A stretch of DNA of 64,000 nucleotides, from contig NZ_JACLBZ010000012.1 in assembly GCF_019748715.1 (NCBI RefSeq), positions 186,001-250,000 of the forward strand. The letters run 5' to 3'. Shown piece by piece: positions 53,204 through 61,160 of this stretch (position 1 is the first letter of the stretch; every line of letters begins with the position of its first letter). Both the position numbers and the translations under genes were made by a program. Source of the stretch: Sporosarcina aquimarina (GTDB lineage Bacteria; Bacillota; Bacilli; Bacillales_A; Planococcaceae). Below the pieces are notes generated by a model. The model was not told the DNA's origin. It worked only from the letters and a program-made list of their open reading frames with translations, and searched no databases.

Positions 53204-53251
53204 CCACTATATGAAATAATGTACCACATCCCCCCACTTTCCTCCACCCAC
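53204..53251 (-). promoter_or_regulatory. MraZ operator: phased GTGG boxes before mraZ
   Basis: Minus-strand GTGG motifs occupy plus-strand CCAC positions 53204-53207, 53224-53227, 53234-53237 and 53244-53247, all in 10-bp register, with the 53214 register empty; an extra box sits at 53248-53251. MraZ is known to bind short GTGG-type direct repeats at about 10-bp spacing upstream of its own gene. The arrangement is seen directly; MraZ binding is inferred. Confidence 0.75.
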
Positions 53252-53907
53252 TTGGCTATTTTTCTTTGCATAATTAATAAAATGTGTCAATAGTACTTCT
53301 TTAGTTATTGGTTTGCGCGTTTTCTCGCTATGTATTCATGTTTTTCCGCATGTTCTGCGAGTTTATTAATCAATTTCAGTTCAGCGTACATCCATTCAAA
53401 ATTTTTCAAGCTCCGGTAAAAAGCTCTCCTGAAAGTCTGAAGCTCCTAAAGTGACTTTTGACCTACAACTTGTCAGTCACTGTCGATCTCTCCGTCGAAG
53501 GGGGAACCTTAACGAATTTTGGAAGACCATATTTTCTTATTGAGGTATATGATGTGTGCTGAATTAACTTACAGATAGGGTCATGAAATGTGCTATGGGA
53601 AAGGATGAAGTGTAACTTTGAAGAAGGTAGATGGATGGATGTGCAGATATCTTGCAATCAGCCAACCATTCAATTGGATAGACAGGTTTATGCCGTGCAC
53701 TACAGTTTGTGCGGGTTGTAGTTTTATATCCGTATTATGTAGCATTTAGATAAACAAACAGGGCTAAGATAAAACTAATTTGTTCATAATGAAAGACAAA
53801 CGATCGCAAAAAACACAATAAAGTTCGGGTTACTTAGCGTGCGGTTAGGATTTTCCCGCAGCGGAAATTCCATAGGCGGCTCCAAGTCTGCAATACTTTT
53901 GCATTAG
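53252..53907. other. Long gene-free interval upstream of mraZ
   Basis: About 650 bp without a supportable gene. Plus-strand translation near 53500-53700 gives short protein-like stretches (VDLSVEGGTL, NFGRPYFLIEVYDV, WERMKCNFEEGRWMDV) interrupted by stops, possibly a decayed gene. A GC-rich piece (CCGCAGCGGAAATTCC, 53863-53878) resembles part of an intergenic repeat. A TTGACA lies near 53285, but no -10 fits it at 16-18 bp. Confidence 0.35.
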
Positions 53908-53964
53908 AAAAAACCGAACGATTACAAAACTATGATCGAATGTTTTGTAATCGTTCGGTTTTTT
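53908..53964. terminator. Very strong bidirectional terminator
   Basis: Perfect long stem AAAAAACCGAACGATTACAA... with its complement (53908-53930 with 53942-53964), A-run on one side and T-run on the other. It would end transcription from the small gene at 54076-54267 and also from the plus strand. Confidence 0.88.
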
Positions 53965-54075
53965 AATCGTTTGGAACCCTTTTGTCCCAACCTCTGTTTG
54001 TCGAAATAATCACTTTGCTTTTAAGGTGATAATGATGCATGGTTTTTTTAAAAAAACCTAAAAATGAGCAAACCT

Positions 54076-54267
54076 CTAGTGGTCTTCTTTACTTTTTTCC
54101 GGTTTTTCACTCGCCTCTCTTTCTTTCTCTGTTGCTGAAGATTTTTTCTTAATATCATAATACTTTTCGGCTCCTAAACCACCTTCACTGATCATTTTTG
54201 ATATTTCCTTTGTCCGCATCTCTTTATCCTTGTCTATTTTGATCTTAGTTCTGTCTTGATGTGTCAT
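54076..54267 (-). CDS. Small charged conserved-looking protein, 63 residues
   Basis: Highly polar protein with EMRTKEISKMISEGGLGAEKY in the middle and a Glu/Lys/Ser tail. No membrane segment or known motif. A strong AAGGAAGG site precedes the ATG and a terminator follows, so it looks like a real single-gene transcript. Short ISEGGLGA proteins of this type occur in related bacilli in my recollection, unnamed. The role is unknown. Confidence 0.65.
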   Translation of the reverse strand: MTHQDRTKIKIDKDKEMRTKEISKMISEGGLGAEKYYDIKKKSSATEKEREASEKPEKSKEDH

Positions 54268-54400
54268 CTCTAATCCCTTCCTTTCTAGTTATTATTTATA
54301 TTCTAACAAATCTTGAGTGAAAAATCAGTCGATTAGAGTTGCTAATAATAACTTCAAAGGATGTTTTATGAATTCACTAACAAACAGGCATGATTAAGAA

Positions 54401-54431
54401 GCCCAGCTAATTCTTGGAGAGTTAGCTGGGC
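54401..54431 (-). terminator. Terminator-like hairpin after bshC
   Basis: Stem GCCCAGCTAA/TTAGCTGGGC with an 11-nt loop, followed on the minus strand by TTCTTAATC; a short T-tract, so possibly weak. Confidence 0.6.
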
Positions 54432-54461
54432 ATTTAAATATATAGGCACGCTATTAGTAGA

Positions 54462-56078
54462 TCAGAGATAAACCAATTGGTGAGAACCATCGAATTGATA
54501 AGGCTGTTTCAGTAATTGATCGATGAATCCTTCCCCATATTGATTGATGAAAAAGTAAGGTGAATACAAGCGTTCCTGCAAAGAACCTTCCGAGAAGAGC
54601 TGTTCACTAAGCGTCTGGTAGCGCTCATATTGCACATGATGTTTCCGTAAGATGGACTGCTCTTTCGTCTTTTGAAGGTAATCAAATTGACTCTGATGGA
54701 ACTGGAGATTTTTCTTCACTACAGGCAGCAGCCCTGGATCCGTTTTCAATAAATGGGATTGCATCTTCTCATACTGCAATTCGAGCAGTTTCTTTGACTC
54801 CTCAAGAAGTGAGTCGAACTGTTCATCCCGCTGCTCATTCATCCATCGTTCTTGGCGCCAAGGAAGTTGACCATCAAGTACTTCATTGATTGTTAAACCT
54901 GTCTGTTTCAAAGCTTCTTGCGTTTTTCTCGTAATTAATGTGATGGATAATCTTGGGACGATAACGGGCATACGGATCCCCAGCGTATGGAAAGCCTCAC
55001 GCAATAATGACCAGTACGCAATTTCCCCCGGCCCTCCGACAAAAGCCAGAACCGGAAACACGAGATCCTGCATGAGTGGCCGTGTTGCCACATTATTGCT
55101 TAACAACCAAGGTTGCTCGGCTGCGATTTCATGCATCTCTTCCTCTGAAAAAGACAGACCCGTCTGCTCATTAACGAATTTCCCCGCTTTTCTTTTCAGC
55201 AGCACACGGCCTGTTTCATGCACGTAAAACAGGTTCGCATCCTGCGCTTCGGATTCGATCGGCTTTTTATGACCCATGGCATGCAGGTCCTGCTCTGCCG
55301 AATAAATGGTTGAAGCCATTTTATCCGCATTCTCAATCATTTGCGAGAAGTACTTTGACTCCAACTGACGAAGCGGTTTGTAGGCAGCATCAAGAAATAA
55401 CAAACCATGCTGAGTGAACAACTCGTTCATTAGCGAAGTAAAGAATCCGGTATACGTCTGCTGTTCCTCCACAGTTCGCAGTACGTTCTCCAATAAATCA
55501 TGCGTGTAAGCTGTTTCTCCATAGCTTTTGAAGATTTTTTTGATAAACGCAGTCAGTTCTTTCTGGTCATACACGGTATCTGAAGCCATGGTTTTCAGCA
55601 CGGTCGGCTGTTTGAATTGCCGCTTCACCGCCTTCCCTAGGTTCGCGGTATATGTATGATTGATTTCATTAATATCATGATCTTCTCCTGCAATCCAAAA
55701 AACGGGCACAACAGGTTTCTGAAGAAGTTCTCTTTGCTGACGAGCCATTAAAATGACCGAAACCGCTTTATGTACAGAATATAAAGGTCCTGTTAAAATC
55801 CCTGCCTGCTGACCGCCGATCACTACGAATGCGTCTGAAGAAAGCTCTTTAATATGCTGCGCTGCCAGCGGGGAAATTCCGTGCGGCTGCATATATTGTT
55901 CGATCACAGCTGCAAGCTCGGCCCTTTGGAAAGAACGTTGCATCAGCTCCTGTGCTCTGGCTTCATATCCAGCAGCCGACAGTTCATAATCGAAAAATCT
56001 ATGAGAAAATTGAGGATCATGTTGATAAGCTTCCATTAATTTGTTTTTTCTTGGCAATTCCATTGTGTCCAGTTCCAT
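54462..56078 (-). CDS. bshC: Putative cysteine ligase BshC (bacillithiol synthesis)
   Basis: Adds cysteine to glucosaminyl-malate in the last step of bacillithiol synthesis. The 538-residue protein matches the family: VIGGQQAGILTGPLY (nucleotide-binding-like loop), HDINEINHTY, and FPVLAFVGGPGEIAYW. It has a long C-terminal coiled coil. AAAGGAG precedes the ATG. Position upstream of mraZ is as in B. subtilis (yllA), though here about 1.3 kb apart. Confidence 0.95.
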   Translation of the reverse strand: MELDTMELPRKNKLMEAYQHDPQFSHRFFDYELSAAGYEARAQELMQRSFQRAELAAVIEQYMQPHGISPLAAQHIKELSSDAFVVIGGQQAGILTGPLYSVHKAVSVILMARQQRELLQKPVVPVFWIAGEDHDINEINHTYTANLGKAVKRQFKQPTVLKTMASDTVYDQKELTAFIKKIFKSYGETAYTHDLLENVLRTVEEQQTYTGFFTSLMNELFTQHGLLFLDAAYKPLRQLESKYFSQMIENADKMASTIYSAEQDLHAMGHKKPIESEAQDANLFYVHETGRVLLKRKAGKFVNEQTGLSFSEEEMHEIAAEQPWLLSNNVATRPLMQDLVFPVLAFVGGPGEIAYWSLLREAFHTLGIRMPVIVPRLSITLITRKTQEALKQTGLTINEVLDGQLPWRQERWMNEQRDEQFDSLLEESKKLLELQYEKMQSHLLKTDPGLLPVVKKNLQFHQSQFDYLQKTKEQSILRKHHVQYERYQTLSEQLFSEGSLQERLYSPYFFINQYGEGFIDQLLKQPYQFDGSHQLVYL

Positions 56079-56164
56079 CTCATAAACTCCTTTATGTCAA
56101 ATACTAACGCAAGTATATCATCTCACTCAGACAGGTTGAATAGATACGCCTGAAGAGATGTTGA

Positions 56165-56545
56165 TCAATTGGCATATTGTATGATTTGCAATGCAATCCC
56201 TATCCCGAGCAAGAGAATATATACACATGTCAAAAGCAGAAAGTAGACTCGCCATGTCTTGCGGAGTACAAGAAACGTCCGAAATTCTTTCATCTGTAAA
56301 CGCTCAACAATAGAAAATAAAATAGCCAAAATACAGACGGTTCCTGCTACATAGAACCCAAGCCACTGGTCCCAAATCGTATGTATGAGCACTGTCACTG
56401 AAACGCCTAAAAATGGTGTAGTCCAATCAACAGCAAAACCGAATCGTCTCGACGGCGATACGCCTATTTTTTTTGAAAGTATCAAACAGACGATTAATAT
56501 GAGAAACGGAAATAACAAAAGTCCGCCAAGTATGTTTTGCAGCAT
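56165..56545 (-). CDS. DUF3397 membrane protein
   Basis: A 126-residue protein with four hydrophobic segments and short loops, carrying RRFGFAVDWTTPFLG between helices one and two. DUF3397 proteins lie next to bshC and panE in Bacilli. The function is unknown. The start overlaps the panE stop by one base, so it is co-translated with panE. Confidence 0.82.
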   Translation of the reverse strand: MLQNILGGLLLFPFLILIVCLILSKKIGVSPSRRFGFAVDWTTPFLGVSVTVLIHTIWDQWLGFYVAGTVCILAILFSIVERLQMKEFRTFLVLRKTWRVYFLLLTCVYILLLGIGIALQIIQYAN

Positions 56546-57441
56546 TAGCTTTCTTCACTCCCATTAATACCGAGCAGCATCATTTCAAGATTTTTCAAGA
56601 TTGGGGCGTGCCCTTTCCTTTGTTCAATTTTATGTAAAACTGCTGTAACAATCGTTTCAATCTCCATCGCATTTCCTTTTATTCGATCCACTAGCATAGA
56701 GGATTGATTATTGGCTGTCCTTTGACAGACCAATGCGATGTCCTCAAATGTCAACATATCTTCCATCTCCGGAAAATTGGTGAGTAATTCCTCGCACAGA
56801 TGACGAAAAAGCTGATAGAAATGAAAGTTTTCCGTCAACTGTCCATTCCTCACTTGCAAGATCGCAGTCAGCGGATTAATCGCACAGTTGATCAACACTT
56901 TTCTGAGCAGCAATTTCTCGGCATTTTCTTGTATTTGTATAGGAAAACACTGTGGATCAATTTTTTCCAGCCACTTGATTGTCTGTTCATTTTTTTCATC
57001 CACGGCGATCGTGATCGGACCGATCCCATTATGAAGAACCGTTCGATCGTCCACTCTTCCTGCCCCGTGTTCTACTGTGGCGAAGGAAACATGGCCAAGT
57101 TCAAATTGATCGACGAGCGACAAATGACCAATACCATTTTGGATAAATAGCAAATCCGGCTGTCGCGGCAGGCTGCTGATAGCCGGCAATACCTCTTGCA
57201 ATGCATCATATTTCACTGCAATAATCCATAAGGCGTCTAGCGGAAGATCTTCCATATTGGTCACGGCAGCCACTTCAAAACGGGTGCGCGCTTTAGAACC
57301 ATCCAATCGAATCAAGCCTTGCTTCAGCTGGGTTGCCTGCGTTTCCCGCCGCACCCAAAATGTCACGTCTGCTTTATTTTGCGCCAAATAAGAGCCGATC
57401 AATAACCCTATGGAGCCTGCACCTACTACTACAAACCGCAT
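56545..57441 (-). CDS. panE: 2-dehydropantoate 2-reductase (PanE/ApbA family)
   Basis: Reduces ketopantoate to pantoate in coenzyme A synthesis. The 298-residue protein has the N-terminal NADPH fold VVGAGSIGLLIGSYLAQ and the family Lys and Asn in the central segment (LRKVLINCAINPLTAI). B. subtilis has ylbQ (panE) just before bshC, which supports the call. AGGAGG precedes the start. Confidence 0.9.
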   Translation of the reverse strand: MRFVVVGAGSIGLLIGSYLAQNKADVTFWVRRETQATQLKQGLIRLDGSKARTRFEVAAVTNMEDLPLDALWIIAVKYDALQEVLPAISSLPRQPDLLFIQNGIGHLSLVDQFELGHVSFATVEHGAGRVDDRTVLHNGIGPITIAVDEKNEQTIKWLEKIDPQCFPIQIQENAEKLLLRKVLINCAINPLTAILQVRNGQLTENFHFYQLFRHLCEELLTNFPEMEDMLTFEDIALVCQRTANNQSSMLVDRIKGNAMEIETIVTAVLHKIEQRKGHAPILKNLEMMLLGINGSEES

Positions 57442-57455
57442 ATTTTTCCTCCTTG

Positions 57456-57486
57456 AAAAGAGAGACCCATCAAAGGCGCCTCTCTC
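57456..57486 (-). terminator. Hairpin with T-run between acyl-CoA carboxylase genes and panE
   Basis: GAGAGA/TCTCTC stem (57460-57465 with 57481-57486) with a partly paired loop, followed on the minus strand by TTTTC. It lies just upstream of the panE ribosome-binding site. Confidence 0.5.
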
Positions 57487-57497
57487 GATTGACTCTA

Positions 57498-59060
57498 TTA
57501 TACAGGATAAACGGGATGTTTTCTCGGGGGACGAACGATTTCTTTCGTTTCATAATATGCAAACCTATCCGCTAGTACTTCTCGAAGTTTATGCGGCGCA
57601 ACGATTTCATCGATGATCATTTCAGAAGCCATTTTATAAATATTGATTTCCTGTTTATATTCCTGCTGTTTTTCTTTAATGAATACAATTTTTTCTTTCG
57701 GGTCGGTGATCGCTTCGATTTTATTGGAATACACCGCGTTGACAGCCGCCTCAGGGCCCATGACAGCTATTTGGGCAGTCGGCAGCGCGATACAGACATC
57801 TGGCTCAAAGGCAGGACCTGCCATCGCGTATAAGCCTGCTCCGTACGCTTTACGTACTATCACAGAAATTTTGGGAACGGTTGCGGAGCTCATCGCCATG
57901 ATGAGCTTGGCACCGTGGCGAATAATTCCTTGCCGCTCGACTTTCGTTCCGATCATAAAGCCAGGGACATCCGCTAAGAAAAGCAGCGGAATGGAGAATG
58001 CATCGCAAAGCGTGATGAACTTGGTCACTTTATCTGCCGAATCAACAAACAATACGCCGCCTTTTACTTTTGGCTGATTCGCGATAATTCCGACCGGACG
58101 ACCGTCAAGCCGGGCGAGTGTCGTAATCACTTCCGCGGCAAACAGCTCTTTAATTTCAAACAAGCTATTTTCATCAACCAATCGATCGATCGCTTCATAC
58201 ATATCGAATGGTGCGTTTTGATTTTCAGGGATAATTTCTTCCAGTGAACGTCCTTCCTTTATTTCTCCAGGCTTCGCTGCCCTGGCAGGGGCTTCGTAAT
58301 GTGCCGGGAAGTAGGATAGATATCTCCGGGCTTCAACGATCGCTTGTTCTTCACTTTCAACCAAGACATCCCCGCATCCACTGACTGAACAGTGCATGTG
58401 CGCGCCGCCCATCTCTTCAAGCGACACTTTTTCTCCGATGACCTTTTCTGCCATCCGAGGCGACCCTAAATACATCGACGCATTTCCCTCAACCATGATG
58501 ACAATATCACAGAATGCGGGAATATACGCACCGCCAGCAGCCGATGGTCCAAATAAAATACACACTTGCGGAATCATACCCGATAGGCGAACTTGATTGT
58601 GAAAGATCCGTCCTGCCCCTCGGCGGTTCGGAAACATATCCAACTGGTCTGTAATCCTGGCGCCGGCAGAATCCACTAAATACAGCAGCGGAACCCGTAG
58701 TTTCTCAGCAGTTTCCTGAATGCGTATGATTTTTTCAACCGTCCGTGCTCCCCACGAACCTGCTTTTACAGTGGAGTCATTGGCCATGACACAGACTGTC
58801 TGCCCATTTATCTTACCTGTCGCTGTCACGACTCCGTCTGCTGGAAGGTCGACTGCTTCACAATTGGCAAACTTGCCATCTTCCGCATATTTCCCCTCAT
58901 CAAACAGCAAGCGAAGGCGGTCTCTGACAAATAATTTTCCTTGCGATTCAAGTTTATTGTGATATTTTTCGGCTCCGCCAGTAAAGACTCGGTTGGCCTT
59001 TTCCTTCAATTTTGCATTATAAGCTGTCTCTGTCGAATTGTTTGTCAATAAACTCCCCAC
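57498..59060 (-). CDS. Acyl-CoA carboxylase carboxyltransferase (beta) subunit
   Basis: Biotin-dependent carboxyltransferase of the propionyl-/methylcrotonyl-CoA carboxylase type, 520 residues. The two crotonase-like halves show DSAGARITDQ, GPSAAGGAYIPAF and, in the second half, ADVPGFMIGTKVE and YGAGLYAMAGPAFEPD. Resembles B. subtilis YngE; substrate is not certain. It is followed on the upstream side by a biotin carrier gene and a crotonase, but no biotin carboxylase subunit is next to it. Confidence 0.88.
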   Translation of the reverse strand: MGSLLTNNSTETAYNAKLKEKANRVFTGGAEKYHNKLESQGKLFVRDRLRLLFDEGKYAEDGKFANCEAVDLPADGVVTATGKINGQTVCVMANDSTVKAGSWGARTVEKIIRIQETAEKLRVPLLYLVDSAGARITDQLDMFPNRRGAGRIFHNQVRLSGMIPQVCILFGPSAAGGAYIPAFCDIVIMVEGNASMYLGSPRMAEKVIGEKVSLEEMGGAHMHCSVSGCGDVLVESEEQAIVEARRYLSYFPAHYEAPARAAKPGEIKEGRSLEEIIPENQNAPFDMYEAIDRLVDENSLFEIKELFAAEVITTLARLDGRPVGIIANQPKVKGGVLFVDSADKVTKFITLCDAFSIPLLFLADVPGFMIGTKVERQGIIRHGAKLIMAMSSATVPKISVIVRKAYGAGLYAMAGPAFEPDVCIALPTAQIAVMGPEAAVNAVYSNKIEAITDPKEKIVFIKEKQQEYKQEINIYKMASEMIIDEIVAPHKLREVLADRFAYYETKEIVRPPRKHPVYPV

Positions 59061-59066
59061 CTTCCG

Positions 59067-59282
59067 TCAAGATTGGATTGTCACCAACACATCATCTTCG
59101 TTTACAAAATCGCCTTCATTCCCGTTAATTGCGGTAACGGTGCCGTCAACTTCCGCTTCCAAAGGGATTTCCATTTTCATAGATTCCATGATCAAAACGA
59201 CTTGTCCTCTCGTTACAACATCTCCCACTTTTATCTCAATCGAAAAAATCGTGCCTGCCATAGCAGCTTTCACTTCTTGCAT
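59067..59282 (-). CDS. Biotinyl-domain carrier protein
   Basis: A 71-residue stand-alone biotin/lipoyl attachment domain. The biotinylated lysine is in MESMKMEIPL (canonical AMKM has Ala replaced by Ser). Six base pairs separate it from the carboxyltransferase. Similar to B. subtilis YngHB. It would shuttle carboxybiotin between a biotin carboxylase, absent here, and the neighbouring carboxyltransferase. Confidence 0.9.
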   Translation of the reverse strand: MQEVKAAMAGTIFSIEIKVGDVVTRGQVVLIMESMKMEIPLEAEVDGTVTAINGNEGDFVNEDDVLVTIQS

Positions 59283-59418
59283 ACAATCACTCCTCGTATT
59301 CTATTTGTCGAGATGGTTGTTGCATAAGGCTTATTCCATTTAGTGTAACTTATTTATGAAATCGTTTACAAGTAAATAGATAGTGCCCCAACAGTGTATG
59401 TTTTTCGGTTGTCAAACT

Positions 59419-60195
59419 TTACTTATTTTTAGTCAAGAACCTTTGAACTGCCTCATGATGCGCGTCACTTTCCCAAAGCACAGAACAGACACGCGCTTCT
59501 TCTTGCATCGCTTCTCTCAAATTATTCGCCTGCCATTTTCTTGTCGCGATAGATTTATATGCACGATGTACATTGCGATGCACTTTTAGCATAGGTGCTA
59601 AAAATTGATCCAAAGCCGCATCAGCATCTCCATTATAGACCTCCGTAGCCCATCCGAGTTCTTTCAACTTATCTGCCGAATGAACACTCGCTCTGCTTGT
59701 CAACTGAAGAAGTTGATCATGAGGGCTATTCTTCTCGAACAATAATGTAGCTCCGCCCCAGCCCGAAGTAATTGCCAAAGTACCTTGAATGAAACCTGCC
59801 TTCGCATGGGAGGCAACCAGACGATAATCGCAAGCCGTGGCAAGCTCACAGCCACCGCCAACTGCTGCTCCATTTATTAAGGCAATCGTCGGCATCGGCA
59901 ATGTCGCAATACGATAGAGAATTTTAGCTCCTCTGCTTAACATCGGCCAAGCATCCTCCGCTGTTTGGAAGCCGTGAAAATCACTTAGGTCGCCCCCCGA
60001 ACAAAACGCCAAATTGCCTTCACCAGAAATGACTGCAAATGAAATTTCCGGGTCGTCCTCAATCCGATCCAAGAATTCTTCCAAACCTGACATAACGTCA
60101 TAGTTAACCGCATTTCTCATTTCAGGTCTCATGATACGAAAATACGCAATGGACTCCCCATTTATGGTTGGTTCGATTTCAAATGAAAAAGACAA
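59419..60195 (-). CDS. Enoyl-CoA hydratase/isomerase (crotonase family)
   Basis: Crotonase-fold enzyme likely hydrating an enoyl-CoA in amino-acid or fatty-acid breakdown. The oxyanion-hole segments are FCSGGDLSDF and LINGAAVGGGCELATACDYRL. An ATG lies at 60222 but has no ribosome-binding site; the TTG at 60193-60195 has AAAGGGGG, giving 258 residues, close to B. subtilis YngF. The neighbouring carboxylase genes suggest a leucine-type catabolic context. Confidence 0.88.
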   Translation of the reverse strand: MSFSFEIEPTINGESIAYFRIMRPEMRNAVNYDVMSGLEEFLDRIEDDPEISFAVISGEGNLAFCSGGDLSDFHGFQTAEDAWPMLSRGAKILYRIATLPMPTIALINGAAVGGGCELATACDYRLVASHAKAGFIQGTLAITSGWGGATLLFEKNSPHDQLLQLTSRASVHSADKLKELGWATEVYNGDADAALDQFLAPMLKVHRNVHRAYKSIATRKWQANNLREAMQEEARVCSVLWESDAHHEAVQRFLTKNK

Positions 60196-60239
60196 AACAA
60201 TTCCCCCTTTTCCACTTAGCATACCATTTTTAAGAAAAA

Positions 60240-60279
60240 CAAAAAAGACTGCTCTGAGCCATGGTCTCAGGGCAGTCTT
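60240..60279 (-). terminator. Intrinsic terminator after rpmF
   Basis: Stem AAGACTGCCCTGAG/CTCAGAGCAGTCTT with one G-U pair, followed by TTTTTTGTTTTT on the minus strand. Confidence 0.88.
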
Positions 60280-60302
60280 CTATTCGCTGTGTAGAATCTA
60301 AA

Positions 60303-60476
60303 TTATTCGCCTACAACGTCTTTTCCTTTGTAGTGTCCGCATGATTTGCAAACGTGGTGTGCCAATTTCATTTCGCCACAGTTTTCGCAAGTAGTCATAC
60401 CTGGCGCTTCAATTTTGAAATGAGTTCGACGCATATTTTTCTTCGTTTTAGAAGTTCTTCTTTTTGGTACTGCCAT
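60303..60476 (-). CDS. rpmF: 50S ribosomal protein L32
   Basis: 57-residue ribosomal protein starting [17 protein letters not shown], with the zinc-ribbon cysteines CENCG and CKSCG. This is the zinc-binding (C+) form of L32. TAAGGAGG precedes the ATG. It follows yceD in the conserved yceD-rpmF pair and ends with a strong terminator. Confidence 0.97.
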   Translation of the reverse strand: MAVPKRRTSKTKKNMRRTHFKIEAPGMTTCENCGEMKLAHHVCKSCGHYKGKDVVGE

Positions 60477-60500
60477 TGGGGGGCACCTCCTTATAAGGGT

Positions 60501-61034
60501 TTACTCTTTATCGGTTTCAAAAAAATTAGCCAATCCCGCTAAACGAGGATCTACTTTTTCTTCTGCTTCTTCTTGCCGTTTCGCTTCCAATTCTTCATCG
60601 GTTGTATAGGACCATCCTTTGCCTTCTGCCTGCTGCACATCTTCTGCTGATTTGCAAAATACTTGTAACGGGATTTCAAGCAAAATGAGTTCTTCCAATA
60701 CAGGCGTAAAATCGATTATTTCTCCTTCAACAGGATGAATTTCATCATCTGTCAAAAGCGTTTCCTGATCCCAACTGAATTGTTCTATCGATTCAATGGA
60801 GAAAGGATAATCGACATCTTCCCACGTACGTGCACAAGGCAAAATCATCGAACCTTCTAGCCGGAGCTGGCATGTTAACTTTTTCTCACCAATTGAACAT
60901 GTTCCGCTTACTCGAACAGGCTGAATTGCCCTAATTTCTTCATTCCGCTTTTTGACGGAATCTAAATTTACTGCTTCGTCAAGCAGTAGCGGGCCTTGCC
61001 TATGTTTCCGTAATTGATGAATGGACCATTTCAT
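60501..61034 (-). CDS. YceD/DUF177-family protein (YlbN)
   Basis: A 177-residue protein of the DUF177 family, which in bacteria and plastids is linked to 23S rRNA accumulation. Its gene sits upstream of rpmF. Start MKWSIHQLRKHRQGP at 61032-61034 has TTGAGGTG upstream; a longer upstream frame is not supported. The conserved SGTCSIGEKKLTCQLRLEG strand region and an acidic C-terminal tail (PRLAGLANFFE) are visible. Confidence 0.9.
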   Translation of the reverse strand: MKWSIHQLRKHRQGPLLLDEAVNLDSVKKRNEEIRAIQPVRVSGTCSIGEKKLTCQLRLEGSMILPCARTWEDVDYPFSIESIEQFSWDQETLLTDDEIHPVEGEIIDFTPVLEELILLEIPLQVFCKSAEDVQQAEGKGWSYTTDEELEAKRQEEAEEKVDPRLAGLANFFETDKE

Positions 61035-61061
61035 GTCTATCACCTCAAGACAACAATGTTG

Positions 61062-61090
61062 ATTATAGTATTTTAAATAATGGATGTCAA
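61062..61090 (-). promoter_or_regulatory. Consensus sigma-A promoter for yceD-rpmF
   Basis: TTGACA (61085-61090) and TATAAT (61062-61067) on the minus strand with exactly 17 bp between: a full consensus match, fitting the high expression of a ribosomal protein operon. Confidence 0.93.
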
Positions 61091-61099
61091 GATATTTTC

Positions 61100-61129
61100 T
61101 TGTCACTTCATCAAGCTTAACGTTATAAT
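61100..61129 (+). promoter_or_regulatory. Sigma-A promoter for tmcAL
   Basis: TTGTCA (61100-61105) and TATAAT (61124-61129) on the plus strand, spacing 18. Its -35 is nine bases from the -35 of the divergent yceD promoter. Confidence 0.85.
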
Positions 61130-61160
61130 TCACTATACACAAGCAGAAAGGATGATTACA

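Noticed and set aside
53463-53657. 64-codon minus-strand frame upstream of mraZ
   Set aside because: Composition is not protein-like and there is no ribosome-binding site.
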